Notes under the pieces: model-generated
Told to the model about the DNA's origin: nothing
Seen by the model: only the letters and a program-made list of their open reading frames with translations
Database searches by the model: none
Source of the DNA: Istiophorus platypterus
Taxonomy: Eukaryota; Chordata; Actinopteri; Istiophoriformes; Istiophoridae
NCBI GenBank assembly: GCA_016859345.1
Contig: CM029115.1
Span: forward strand, 14,992,501-15,056,500
Length of the DNA stretch: 64,000 bases
Direction: 5' to 3'
Program-made: the position numbers and the translations under genes
In this document: one piece after another, positions 1 through 13,900 of the stretch
Layout: each line of letters starts with the position of its first letter
Numbering within the stretch: the first letter of the stretch is position 1

Positions 1-2354
1 AAATATTGCTAATTTTAGCAATTTGACAGCAACTGATTTTGGTCTTGCTGCGTCCTCTGCTGTATATCTACTCACTTTATAATTCAGTTTAAAATTATTT
101 TTTTTTAAACTGGAAACACATTATAATCACTTTGCATAAACTCTTATCTGCTGCAGAAGCAGTCTGGAAGATACGCCAGAACACTATTTTACATCAGAAG
201 TTGTGTGGTTGCACGATTTTATCTACTTAATCATTTCAACTCTAGAGGCGTCAATGTGTTTAACAGAAAGTGCTTGTTGGACGGTTGTCCCGTGTCAGAA
301 ACCCCATCCCCCCCACACCTTTTTTGATAATGGGGGATGCTGTGTCCACCAATTTTTTCACATGGTTGGAGCTTACAATGTGACATCGCAGCCACTTCAT
401 GCAGCAAATTGGCCAGGTGTGTGGAGATGGCAAAGTAAGCAGGAGTTGAATGTCTTGCAAGCTCTCTTTTTTCCTTTTCGACTGCACAAGCCAGTGGAAC
501 ACTTTGAGTGCCTTCAAGGAAAGATTTCCAGAAAGTGTAAACATCGCAACCTTCACTATGATGGAGGGCTTAAGAGAGTGAAATACTTTGATTTTTATGC
601 ATGTACCATTATGTGAAATGGAACGTTTGAGATGTATTGTGAATAATTTCATGCACATTATTACATTTTTTTGTAGAAAATTGTGCTCTGGAAGACTTGA
701 CTAAAAATCTGACTACTTTAACTTATGTTGAGTGAATTTGACCAGTGCTCATCTGCACAGCAGGGGTTTACGTTCATGGACCCAGCCAGGTGTTCTCATG
801 CTGAAGAAATTGAACAGTTGGTCTCATATGACAAAGAACTCACTCAATTTAACATGTAAACAGGAGAGGCAAATGAGTAATTTTCCACATTATCCTAATT
901 TGAAATTTTTAGCTCTCAGTTACCCATGTGGCTGTGAGGCCGTGTGGCTCTGTGCTAAGAAAAGCCTCTTAACATTTAATATACGCTTGATCCTGCTGCT
1001 AATAGACTTGCTGATCTAAGTAGGTTTATGATTACGGTCAGCCTCTGTCATACAAGTACAAAAGCTGAGCTTTTTTCTTTTTGCATCTCTATATCATAGT
1101 TGTGGTCTGGAGGATTAAAAGAACTTTAACATTGTAGGAATACATTGTTGCTGATGTAGACCAGCACCGCATGTTACATTGTGGTTTTGATTCATGAAAA
1201 TGAACCAGTGAAACCAGGGCTTCCCAGCTGTTATCCACTTGGGACCCAAATAGAGTACACTGAGTTTCACCCTGTGACCCAGGCTTATTAAAGCGCACAT
1301 ACTCCCTTGTCATGCAAAGACCCACAAGAAATGGAGCTGTTGTCCATTTTGGGTTGTGATCCTTACTTAGAAGAACCTCTGATCTAAACCATTCAGTTAT
1401 CCATGCAGACATGTTCCAGTTCACTTTCTGGCCACTTCCACAACAGTGTCTTTAAACCGCTCCAACTACACTTGACCTGACAGAGAATAGGGCGTTTCAA
1501 ACTGCTGGAATTCCTGATAGGTCATGAAGGAAACACTTATAAAGCATTAAAAACATATTGTGGTCTTGAACCCGGGCTTTAAGTGTTCATTGTAGCCAGA
1601 GATGGAGGTGGGGACACTTGTAAGCCATAATTTCCTCTGAATGCCAGTGAGACCACAGTAAGACCCAGACATACACACACACACCCACACACACACACAC
1701 ACATACACACAAAACCCTCCCTTTTCCCATTCAGTTCACCATTCATGGTCAGTTAAGTGCCGAGGAGGAAGAGAGGACCAGGCAAGATCGTTTCTAGGAA
1801 ACGTTAGCTAACATAGAACAGCTGTTTTTCAGCTCAGCACAGCAAGCTCACCAACCTGTCCACACTGTGGCTTCATAGAACTGACTTTATAACCTCCAAA
1901 CCTACTTTCTAACTGACCTCCAACCCCAACATCTGGTGTTTCCAAAATCACTTGTATATTTTTGGTCAAAACAACAAATTCCCTGTGACTGCACTTAAAT
2001 ACAGAAGTTGTCGCATTCCTTTACATCGGTTGAAAAGTGAATTAATGGTTAGCCGCTAATGTGAACAACTACAGTGTCACCGGTGCTGCAGAGGTTTTGT
2101 TGTTTTCATTCTTCCTAAATGATTAAAAAGAAAAATTCATTAGCAGCTGGCTTGTAACAGGCAAGCTTTAACTGATTTGCCATAAACTGTTTGGAAACCT
2201 GATTGCACTTTTTCCCCCCGTGTTTTTCTTTTCTTAAACTTGTGCTGCCACCTTGTTGGCTTTATGTTGCAAATTAACGGGCATTAAAAGTATTTTTTAA
2301 TGTAAACTTTTTCTGACACTGACGTTATGAATGTGTCTCTTTTTCTCTTTTCAG
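1..2354 (+). other. pcsk5: pcsk5 intron (3' part)
   Basis: No exon with the Cys-rich pattern of the downstream exons is seen here in any + frame, and the stretch ends in a normal acceptor (TTTTCTCTTTTCAG). It holds a (CA)n tract near 1673-1711. Around 1180-1400 there is a stretch resembling a degenerate interspersed repeat. Open frames here have no recognisable protein features. Confidence 0.7.
1673..1711. repeat. (CA)n microsatellite
   Basis: Interrupted CA tract in the first pcsk5 intron of the window. Confidence 0.9.
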
Positions 2355-2458
2355 TCTTCAAGGTAACAAGTGTCAGATGACCTGTGACCCAGGGACTTAC
2401 TACAACGGCCACAGGAGGACCTGTGAGCCCTGCCATCGGGCCTGTGCCAGCTGTGCAG
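2355..2458 (+). CDS. pcsk5: pcsk5 exon A (shared by PC5A and PC5B)
   Basis: Acceptor TTTTCAG, donor GCAG|GTAGGA; phase 2 in, phase 1 out, 104 bp. Encodes the LQGNKCQMTCDPGTYY segment followed by CEPCHRACASC, a typical furin-like half-module. Confidence 0.92.
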
Positions 2459-5400
2459 GTAGGAAGTCAGGAGCCATTTAACAGTGAACTAGCACCACTT
2501 CTGTTAGAATTACACTAATATCTAGGTCAGTGTGTAGTTTTGTAGACATATTAAGAACACTTAAGAAGGATTTTTTTTGTTTATCATCTGATTTTAAATG
2601 CCCTAAGAACATCCCTGAAGTGTGTGTGTGATCATGTTTTTTTTTTTTTTCCAGGCACAGGTATAGAGGCGTGCACTAAGTGTGCGGAGGGCTACTTACT
2701 TGAGGACTGGCGGTGTGTGTCAACGTGCAGCACTGGTTACTACCTGTCAGAACAGACCTCAGACAACGGGCAGGTGCAGAGGTCCTGTAGGAAGTGAGTC
2801 AGCACACTTCCTGCCAACACCTCTACACCACAGTGAAATACTTATAGATCTCCAGTCTATAGAGATGAATAAGGAAATCTCTTAGCAAGTTCTTTAGCAA
2901 GTTCAAGTGCATATTTACTTTAACCCCAGTTTACCCTTTCCCAGCCCTACTTGCATTTCCCAGTTGTCTGGTTTCTCATTTATCATTCCGAGAAAGTGGC
3001 CAGTAGTTCATACAGATACTGACATCTCCCATGAAATAGAAATTTTGTTGCACTAAAGCCATATTTATAACTGGGACTCAAATAGGAATGATGAGATGAA
3101 AGAAAAAAAAATACAATCAGTCACTGTAACAATAAGAAGAAATATAAGCACCAAACCTATGATAGTGCTCTTTGCTAGAGTTTGAATTTTACTATAAAAG
3201 CATGAAACTGTCTCAACTTATATAATTAGATAAATTTGTCAACACTTTGACAAATCATTCAGAACTGCCCTTTAGTGCAGTGGTTTCTGTCCTAAAGATG
3301 TGTGCAGCTTTCCCACAAAAATTCCTTTGCTTCACTCTTCACTAATTTTAATCTTGATGAGGAGAGAGGGTAGGAAAAGAGCATGTAAACACACTCATAT
3401 TCCTATGTTTGATGACAGTTTGATGACTTCTTTGCCTCCTATCAAACCCATAAACCCAAACTCCTTCACAGAGTCAGATATCTTGGCTGCTTTTTTATCA
3501 GTCCTTGTGGTGGACTTGCCTCCCTGCTATTTTTCTCTCCCACCTTGAATTATTTATTGCTCACTTGACCCTTTAACTTACTTGATTCCTTCATTCTTTG
3601 TCAGCTCCCCTGTGGTCTCAGGAACTGACCTCAGATAAAATCCAATAATTTTTTTTCCACATTTTCACACTGGTTGAATTGTAAATGGGATAACTGTATT
3701 TTCTTGTTACCTAATTTTGGCGTTTTGCTCTTAAGGGATTATTTTAGATATTTTATTATCTAGCTTTTCTTGGGAATAACAACTGCGTTCAAAGGTACTA
3801 TCTTGCTTTACTTTAAAACCTCCTGTTCTCTTCAGTGAGAGAGAGCTGAATATCCTAAAAGAATTGTTCCAACTTTCAGAGAAAGAGAATATGCAAGCAG
3901 AGTTCAGTACTGCCTAGACTAGTGTCTAATTCTTCATACATCCATCGCCAGGTGTGACCATAGCTGTTATGAGTGCTCGGGGCCCGGTGAGAGAAACTGC
4001 AGCAGCTGTGTCAGTGGTTACAATCTGGAGGCAGGAGCCTGCGTGGTCAGCACCATCTGCAAAGATGGTGAGTTGTCAGCTTTCTAATGATAAGATGCTC
4101 CTGATGTCTTTATTTTATACATGTTGAATTAACTCTCATAGGTAATGTATTGTCATAATTATTTTGGTTCACGTCAGTATTTTTCTCAAAATGTTAAGGC
4201 CAAAAGTACACAAACTGTGGTCTAATCAAATCATGAAAAGCCTCAGAGGTGCAGATTTACATCTCAACTCTCCCTGCGACTCTGAAGCTACTTTGTTTTT
4301 CCACTTAAATTAAATTGTGTTACATACCATAGGGTTTAAAATGAATGCAAAAGGCACCTTTTAGAGAGTAAAAGCTGAGTTTTCAAGTATGGGCTTCCTT
4401 TTTTATATTTTGAGTTTTGAACTAACTCTTTGACTAAAACTGCTCAAAGAGCTCTGCTATAGCTTCAAAGCTGGTAGTCTGTCTATCATTTTGACTTTTG
4501 TGTTCTTTGTCTAAAGGTCCCATTCATGTTCTGCATATTTCTAATCTTTTCGGGATTTCACACTCACACATTCTTATTGTTTTATTTTAACATAAACTCC
4601 CCCCTTTTCTACTTTTCACTGTGTACTGCAGAGGTGGAAAAGTTTCTTGAGGCATCTAATTACTCCTTATCCCTTTTCTTATTTTCCAATTGTTCCATAC
4701 AATGTGCCCCTCTACAGTAAAGTTCTGATTTCTCTTGCGTCTTTACTCCCCATTTTCTGTTTGCTGTAGTCTTACAGTCTTTTCTGATTTGCGCATGTTT
4801 ATCTTGTGGTTCTTTTAATGAAAATATTTTTTTGTTTTTCACTAACCAGCTGAGGGGAAGGTCTGATTATGACGCTTTGCCTGTGCTTTGCTGCTCTTGC
4901 CATCAGCTTCTAGTTAAAATTAGCCTGTGGCCCAAAAGTCTCCTAGATGGAATGAGATAAAACTTTGAGGAGAAAAATGTTTTAACTGTGTGACCTCTCT
5001 GTTGATGAACACTTTGCTCAAAGTGCACACTCAGTCTGTTTCCCACCTTTCCAACTGGTTACATATTAATGAAACTGATTGGTAGCTCAGAAGTGAAGAA
5101 TATGTTTGATTGCTGTTGATAATTGAAAGAGTTGGCTTACAGACTGGTGGTCCACTTTAAGTTTCATGTGATGCAAAATTACACTACATGAATTTCAAAA
5201 AAATCTTCAGTTTGCTAATTGTGTGACGTTTGTTTTCTCTCTTTCTGTTTTTTTTTCTCCCAAATCTGTTTTCCCTCTCTCCTGACATGGATCCAATTAC
5301 TCCACTGGACTACAATCATTTTCCACCTCGATGAACATCACCTGTGATTGGATCAAAAAAACTCTTCCTCTTACCTGAATCCTCTCCTGACCCATCACAT

Positions 5401-7745
5401 GACTCTGCCTGCCATTCAACCATTTCAAATGGTTCTACCTTGTGTGTTTGTGTGTGTGTGTGTGTGCGCGTGTGTGTGTGTGTGTGTGTGTTTCCACATG
5501 TATTTGTGTGTGTGTGTGCGCATGCATGTTTTCTCTCTCCCCTCCTTCCAAACTCCCCCTGTATTTCTTCTTCCTGGTCTGTGGAAAGCAAATGAAGAAT
5601 CTTGGGCGGAAGGCAGTTTCTGCGTGCTTGTTAAAAAGAACAATCTTTGCCAGAGGAAAGTGCTGCAGCAACTGTGCTGCAGAACGTGCTCGCAAAAGGG
5701 GTGACGGGACATATTCACTGGGCGTAAAGGGAGCACAGGGGGGATATGGGGGCACAGGGGGCACCCCTCCTACTCAAGCCCTCCTGCCCACTCATTCACA
5801 GTCACATAATTTATAAGAGAATCTGTGCCTCTTAAAGGGACTGCATCGGAGGTGCGATGACAGGACTACAACAAACCTACCTTTTTTCTGTACTGGGACA
5901 CACACATGTGGTCAGGGTGTAAAATGACTGGGACTTATTTCAAGATCATACGAGCAAATGAAAACAAAAGTGAAAACAAACAAAAGAATAAAAGTGTCGG
6001 TATTTTGTGACCAAAGCATCAATGCCAAAATAACTGAACCTTCTTTTTTGTTGCCAGTGTAGGAAGCATAGCTAAAACAGGAGCCACTCAGCCTGTGAAA
6101 CTCTGTGTGCATTTTTATTTTGGCTCCTCTTCCTCCTCTCTTTCCAATGTTAACAATAAACAGATGGAAAGTGGACATACAGTAGGAAAGGCCCTGGTTT
6201 TCTGCCTGTAAATATACGTCAGAGGAAAAAAAAAAAGAAGCTCACTCAGTAATGTGAAAATCATGTCTGTCTGGGCTGACCTTGGCTGTTTACAGGAGGG
6301 AAGACAAATTCACACACAGCACAAAGATGCATATATACCCCACACATACACTATGACAATGAACTCAGATGCATAAATCAGCCATCACTTGAAGTTGCAG
6401 ATGCCACAGTGTCACCGTTTTCCAAGACTGATGCACGTTACTGACCAAAATCACCTCATTTCATTTATTTAAAAACATAAACCTGCCCTCTAAATAGTGT
6501 GTGTGTGTTTGTCTTTACTAGTGTCTGTAGAAGAATGCTATTAATTCTTGATGTAAGCCCAGACAGCATTGATTCATTCCAGAGGTACTACAAGACGAGT
6601 CAATAGTCATTCCTTCCAGAGCTTTCTGCAGGGAAGGAAACGGTGCAGTGAGTTATAATGAATTTGTGGTACTAGGGATGCACCGATGCCCATTTTTCAC
6701 TCCTGATGCGGACTCTTGATACAAAACTTTTGCCCAAAACTGAGTATCGATTCCATCCATTACTGTGACTGAACAATTTAAAGCTCCACCATTATTTTGC
6801 TGCCACTGGATAAAATAATTGAAAACTAACTTATAGTTGTTACAGGGATCTTCAACTCTTCCACATGTTGGTTTGATTTTCCATGTGCCATATATAACCC
6901 TGATAAAGGGAATTTTGTCCAATTGTTATATTTTATCTGTATCGGTGCATCCCTATATGTTATGTTCGCAAATGAAATAGACTTAGAAGTTTCAGACTCT
7001 TTGTCATTCCATTTTAATGGCAATGCATATCAACTGAAGTATTGCTCTACACTTTCAACACAGAAGATCAATGATCAGCACAGAGAATATTCTGTTGTTA
7101 TCATGTTCCATCTGCAGGTAAAGGTCTCTGACAGGCAAACAGACAGCAGACTGCTGTGGTGCAAATCAGGGCTAAGACAGTTTTACTTTCAGTTATTTCA
7201 GAAAAGGCATTTTGTCCAAAATTTATATATAGACACATTTGGCATTAGAACTGTGTTCAGTCAACCCCAATAAATGGAAAATGAGGCAAGCAGTTTTTGT
7301 TTTCTATACACATCGCATTTGTTAAAACTGAAAGTGAACTGACAACATCACAGCAGAACCAGGACTGTGTCAAAAATGTAAATTCACATTGAGTCAAAAT
7401 TGTACTTTTCTTACGGCCGGCAGACTTCAGACACCTGGTTTCTTCTCCTGTCTGTGTCTGAACCTTACCTGATGAAAGTCAAAGGTTATTCTGGTGGTGC
7501 TGGTTTCTAATAAAGAACAGCAAAAATTAAAAAAAAAAAAAAAAGTTTTAAGATTCTTATTCTGTGTGGGTCTTCACACCTGCAGCTTGAGCATTTACAG
7601 TATTAGATGACTTGTACTGTCAACTGGTTATGGTTCTTGATGATTTGTAATAAAGCTTGATGAATCCCCTGTTTTGGTTAACAAAAACTTATTCTTGGTC
7701 ATTGTTTAAGATGACTTGAATTGACTTTAGATTGTGTGGTAGTAG

Positions 7746-7781
<36 letters not shown>

Positions 7782-7874
7782 GACCCTCTTATAAAAGCTG
7801 TTTTTATTGTGTACCTGTGACATATCTGTGACAATGCATTATTAATGTTACTCAAAGTCCTAGTTTTGAAAATC

Positions 7875-7906
<32 letters not shown>

Positions 7907-10900
7907 AAGTGTTCTTATTAAAATGTTTAATCTGTTCATGTTTTTGTTTTCTTTCAGATCTCATTAATTATATTGACAGTTTGTTCATCGGTATTATTTC
8001 ATTCATTAGCATTTTTTTTTAAATCCATTTCTCAGTTCCTTTCCATTACATTAGGTTATGGAAAGGAAGAGGTTTTTTAGGTTTGCACTTTCCTATCTAG
8101 CTATTTTTCACAAATTTGTGAAAGGAAAGAAGATTATTGTAATTCAGATCATTGCTCTCAGAAAGTTCGTTTTTCAGCACTTGATCACATTGATTAAATG
8201 AAAGTTTCACATGCCCCAGGCAGAGCACTTAAAGAGACATGTGCACTCAATGAAAATTAGGTGGAACAGGTCATCAGTGCAAGATTTTACTGCCTCACTA
8301 TAGGTGAAAAACCTCATTTTCTCATGTGGACTTAGTTGAAGCTGTTTTATATTCACCAGAGCACTTAGATGAGCCTAGAACTTACTTTCTCGTTTTCCTT
8401 TTTCAGTTTTTCAGCATTTTCTCTTTCTTGCCAGATAGTAGCAGTCAATAGCAGTAGATACCAGCAACACGTAGGCTATAATTCATATAATGTCACCATT
8501 CATATATACTCCGAAATCATTTGTGTCAGAGGAGGGAACAGATAAGAAACTTCCTCAGTGCCAGTAGCTGCATTAAAAAAAAAAACAACCCAAAACACTA
8601 CTAATAGTAGTAATATCAAGTGTCCATTCAAGAGCTGTCCATGAAAAATTTCAGTGCTAGTGCTGAGCCTTGATACACTTGCAGTATATAGAAGATATTG
8701 TGTCTCTTACATACAATAAAGCCGAGGTGTTTTATAGGTAACTGTAACTACCTTCTAAGTCCCCCCCATACAATCATCTTTTCAACCATTTTTTTCTTTT
8801 TGTTTGTTTTTGTCAATGTTACAGAAATGGTAATAACATATGACACTGGCAGTTGTACTAAAGCAGGAATTTGAATGAGTGGATTTTGCCAAAATCTGTG
8901 TTTTCATGAGCTCAGCGATGCTGTCTCAGGTGTCAAGTGCCGGTGCCAACTGTGAACAGTAGTATTGACACTTTTTGTGAAAGAGTAACCCCGTAGTACA
9001 GTTCTGACCCTCTTCATCATGCTGCACAATTTGCCAGGAATCCCAGTGCCCTAAAATTGTCATAAAAACCCAGCGTCCCACAACCATCAAACCAGGTGCA
9101 TTCATTTAATGATTAAATTCCAAACAAATACATTCTCTTGTAAGTGCACTTGTCACGTCTCGAGCTCTCTCCAGTGCTGATTGTGGCCATAATTAACTTT
9201 ATCTCTCAAGTATTTAGCATCTACTGCCAATCAAATCATAGGCAGAACCATGAGAAATCTTAGGTTATCCTGCTGTAACTCTGGGTCAGCAGATATCACT
9301 ATGTGTGTTTGGTTTTGGGAGCTTCCCACTCCAAAGGACGTGTGTTGGGTAATAATCCTACAGTTAGGTGAAAAAACTTAGCACTAAAAATGAGTTCAAG
9401 AAGAGGGAATACTTCCCTGTGGTAATAAATACACAATATTAGATTAACAATGTGGTTAATACTCTCCTGACCACCTGTTGGGTGTGGTAAATGTTTTTCT
9501 TCCATTTCATCAGACCAAATATGTGGAGGTATCAGGAGGTGGAAGGGCCAGTGAATTGGGATTCAGGACCAGGTGTGGTGGATGTCAGTGTGATATCTGC
9601 CAAGAGAGCACTCTCCTCTCCCGACAGAGTAGACTGTCAATGTCCTCACAAGGTCAGCCGAGTCCATAACAGCAGAAAAGTTTTACTCCCTTGAGTGACA
9701 GGCTCTCTTTCTTCTCTGTTCCATTCTTCTCCCGTCTGGCAGTGGGAGTCCAAAGTGTCTGCTTTTGCTGAGTGGAGTTGTGCAGCTTTCCATCCCTTGA
9801 GAACTTGGCTCCTTGTTTGTTTGTGTGCATGTGTGAGGGGGAGACAAACAGAAAGACAGGGAGACTGTGTGTGTGTGTGTGTGAGTGAGTGAGTGAGTGA
9901 GTGTGTGAGTGAGTGAGTGAGTGAGAGAGAGAGAAGGGGAGTGATGGCGTTTATTAGGGGGCTGTTTGAATGGTTTCAGCAGAGATCTGCTGAATGGGAA
10001 GCCACCGCCTGTTGTGTTTGTTCACAAAGAAGCTCTTTTGTTTTGAAAGGAACAATTGAGCTTCTTACAAAAAGCCAGAGAGCACAGACAACCTCGCCGC
10101 AGCCTTGAAGGATGCTCTCACACACAAACGCATACACACACAGCTCCATCCTTATGCCTGAGCCAGTGTCTGTCACCTTTGTCTAATACAAAGGTAGGAT
10201 AGGAGACAATGTTTATGCCTCTTTTGTTATGGTTCTTTTCAAACCTGCCAAGTGTGAAGCTGAAGGTTGATGTGTTTTGTGGAACTTTTTTTCCCCCTCA
10301 GTCCTCCAGAAGCATTGGACACAATTGCTTCCATACATATTATGAGCATCCTGAGTGAAGGAGAGCAAGGTTTATGTAATACTCATTCAGGCAAGCGAAA
10401 AGATAACTTGGGTGAACATTATGATAATACAACCACTATATGTATGATTTTTTTTTTTTCACTGCTGCAAAGCGTGTAATGACGGTAATATATTTACCTG
10501 GAGTGTGATATAGTTTTGATCAATGCCAGTAACTCAACAATTACTTTTCCAGGTGTTGAGATTTCTTGCAGCCAACTCTCAATTTCCAGCCCGGACACAA
10601 AAATTTTCCGACCTTCCAAAACCTACGCACATTTTTAGCATTTTCAACAGTGGAGGATGTGACCGTTGTGCTGTAGGAAGGCATTTTATTCTCAAATGAA
10701 AAATAAGCAGATTACAAGTTGGGAGTATTACAGAATGTTTGTTTAGGATGTGGTAGATAATTCTATTGCATCTCTATCTGATTAGCGAGCTCACTTCTCC
10801 TCCCTGTGGCTGAGCCAGAAATTTGCCGATGTTTCCATTACCTGGTCACTTCTACAGGCCATTTAAAGTAATTGCTTATGGGATGCCCCTTTTAAGTCTT

Positions 10901-13900
10901 GGGCCCAAATCTGGTAAAACACTAAGATTTATTTTCCATCCTTGTCCTGTTCAAAGCCTAAAAGGGCTCCAGTCAACCCTAAGAGTCACCAGGGGCGAAC
11001 CAGACAAATACATTCGTGGGTAACTAAGTTTCAAGTTCATTTAAACTACATGTCCTTGGACTATAGCAGGAAAATACATAAACATGGAAAGACATACAAA
11101 CACAATACGCAAAGGGTTTGAAGTGTTTGAGTAAAGGTTTTGCATCTTAAGGCTTGTGATTAAAAGTCACTTTGTACAGGTGAAACTGATAATTTGTGTT
11201 TGTTTAAAAAGTCTTATGGTGTTTTGAGAATCTACTCCATGTCTTCAAGCTCACAGGGGACCAACCAAAAATCCCAAGTTTTAATCTTATCTGTTTATTG
11301 TAAAAGCACTCAGCAACTAGAAAATACACCCTGAGAGTATCCATTTCAAAGATTTCTTTGAACCTGTGAAGTGAATTTGCACATAATATAAGACAGAGAA
11401 GAAAATGACAACAAAAAAGGGATTATTTATTGTGCAGGAGATGTCCGAAGCCGGTAGGATAATAAACTGGATCTTCAGTGAAATGAAAATGGTAACAAAA
11501 GACTGTTGCTTATAACTGGTATAAGTAGGACACATCACGGCATCAACTCAATTTGCTCAAGGAAAAAAAAAAAGGAAAGTGAGCGCACAGAAACAAATCT
11601 AGTAAACAAATCAAAACATGGAGTAACCAAAGTATGTAAGTATGAAATTAATGAATAAAACTTGTTGAGATTTTCAAGTGGTTCTTTATTGAATTTGAAG
11701 CAGAATTTTTCAGGCAGCGAGTGTGACGTCATGCTGTTAACTCTCACTCTGCAGGAGAGTACTTGAGTAAAGGTGGGATGTGCAAACTGTGTGATGTTAC
11801 CTGTCGGCAGTGCACAGGTCCGGAGAGAGAGGACTGCACCAGCTGCCTTGAAACATGGTGAGGACCACTGACATGCAAACACCTTAATTCAAAAGATGCA
11901 ACATAATACTGCTGAAGAGGTATAGTTACAGTTCTCTTATCCAGCCAAGCCAAATACTGTGAGGAGGCAAAGAATTTTCAGTTGATATTGGTCTAAACAT
12001 GGTAGACCCTGAATCCACATGAACAAAAACCTTTAGCAGGTTCACATAAAACAGTTTCAGTTGTGAAATCTTTACGACTGCAGTCTCATTTCTACAGATA
12101 CTGTTACTAACTAGTAGCAGTGTTGGTAGATTTGTAGATAGTTCAAATAATCATTATCACAAATTTAGCAAAGCAGGTTATTACAATAAGTCCTGTTACT
12201 GCACTTGAATAGCTTTTTCAAGTTTATTCTAAATGAGTGATATAACAATAGGAGGTTTTTGAGTTGAGAGGTGTTGTATTCAGCTAAGAAAATAACTTGC
12301 ACTTGCAGGTTCTTTGATGATGGACACTGCGACATTCGCTGCCAGAAGGGGCGTTATGCAATGGGGAAGCAGTGCTATCTCTGTCACCACACCTGCCACG
12401 AGTGCACTGATGAGGGACCAGACAACTGCACCAGCTGTGACAGAGGTTAGGATTTGAAAAGATTGTTTAATAATCAAATTCACATTGAATCCAGAAAAAA
12501 ACGAAAAAACAAAAAACACATGAATCAAAATTACATTGCTTTAACTGATGGGGAAAAAGCTACACCAGTTAAAACTGATAAAATATTTACCATCCTATAC
12601 ATTTTGAAAATTTCCCCTTCTTTTCCCACCATACAAATTCTGCACGCTCTGAGCCTTTGAACTGACACAGACAGCTTTTTGCAGAGGTGCAGTGATGAAC
12701 ACGTAAAAACCACTGGTGAATTGGTAAAATCTTTCTAGCTGTGACTGGAGTGCAAGTGAAATCAAGCTTTTTCGTAACATCACGTGGACCAAGCTAAGGC
12801 TCATTTGTACCAGACTCCACAAATCAATCCTCTAAAAGTAAATTAATCTAATTAAAGCAGTAATTGAGCCAAGTCCTGCTAATGGATGCATTAAAAGAGG
12901 AAATCAGTCATTTGTTTGTCTGATTCTTGTGCAGATGTCACTGCACATCGCTAAAGTTAAAACTCAGTTCAAGGACAAACTGCATTTCAGGATTTGGTGA
13001 CTGAGAAACATCACCTTGTGCTACGTTCTATAATCTTATGATCCTGTGCAGCCAATCCAAAGTCCATTAAAAACAAAAAGAAAACCTAACCCTTTTACAT
13101 CGATGTAAAAACACTCGTTATGATAAATGCTTGACATCATCAGAGGCTCACAGCTGAAGAAATATCAACATGAAGGTGGTAGTAATAACTGTGTATCGCT
13201 GTGTCACAGACAGTATTATGACTGTCAGATTGAATGTATTTACACTGGGGAGATTCTGTTACGCACACACCCACCTACACACACACACACGCTTTTAGAT
13301 AGCACACAGCCAAGGAGAAGATTAACACCAGATTTCCCCTTCTCAAGACACACACTCTCTCTCACCCTCACGTGTTCACCCACATACTCAATTAGCCGGC
13401 AAGTTTGTAAGACTGCGTTTGCAAATGTGGTTCCATTTAATTGCAGGTCTGTCTGAGGCTCAATGAGACATAACAATAATAACATGAAGAGACCCTCCAT
13501 CTGTCTCTCCCCATGTCACTTCTCTCTCAAAACAATCTCTCTTATCTTGGCCAGTCACCCACACACGCATGCATACTGGTACATACTGAGCAGACAATTC
13601 TTGATACTGACCTTTGATAGTAATGTGGAGTTTTTACACCCCTGCTGTCTCCAGAGGGGGGAAAATGAAAGAGCCGCAGGAGGGAGTGTAACAGGGAACG
13701 AGGGGAGAGAAAAGAAAAAAGGGTGCTAATCAAAATAATGAAAGTGCCCGTTTCAAAATATTGATACAGAAAAAGCCCTAGAAATGCATGAAACCACAGT
13801 CATATACACTAGTACAGAGGTTTTTGTTTCATTTCTATGGAAGCAAAGACAGATTGGAAGGATATGAATCTTAAAAGCAACTGAATACCTGATTGTTGAA

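Larger units (their letters stand above)
4068..11754 (+). other. pcsk5: 7.7-kb pcsk5 intron containing the PC5A terminal exon
   Basis: Apart from the PC5A exon and its UTR it holds a hAT-like MITE (6673-6955), (GT)n at 5437-5524, (CA)n at 7747-7781, a poly-T run at about 7877-7901, a GTGA/GAGT-rich tract at 9867-9945 and a Sox-site-like inverted repeat at 10030-10063. No other coding exon was recognised. Confidence 0.75.

Noticed and set aside
203..616. 137-codon open frame on +
   Set aside because: No start context, domain or Cys pattern, and it lies in a pcsk5 intron; taken as chance.
1089..1424. 111-codon open frame on -
   Set aside because: Sequence looks like a degenerate interspersed repeat (CAACCCAAAATGG-type) and not a gene; too uncertain to list as an element.
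5316..5816. Several overlapping His/Thr- or Cys/Val-rich open frames
   Set aside because: Translations of the GT/CA microsatellite; only the 5589-5704 part is a real exon.
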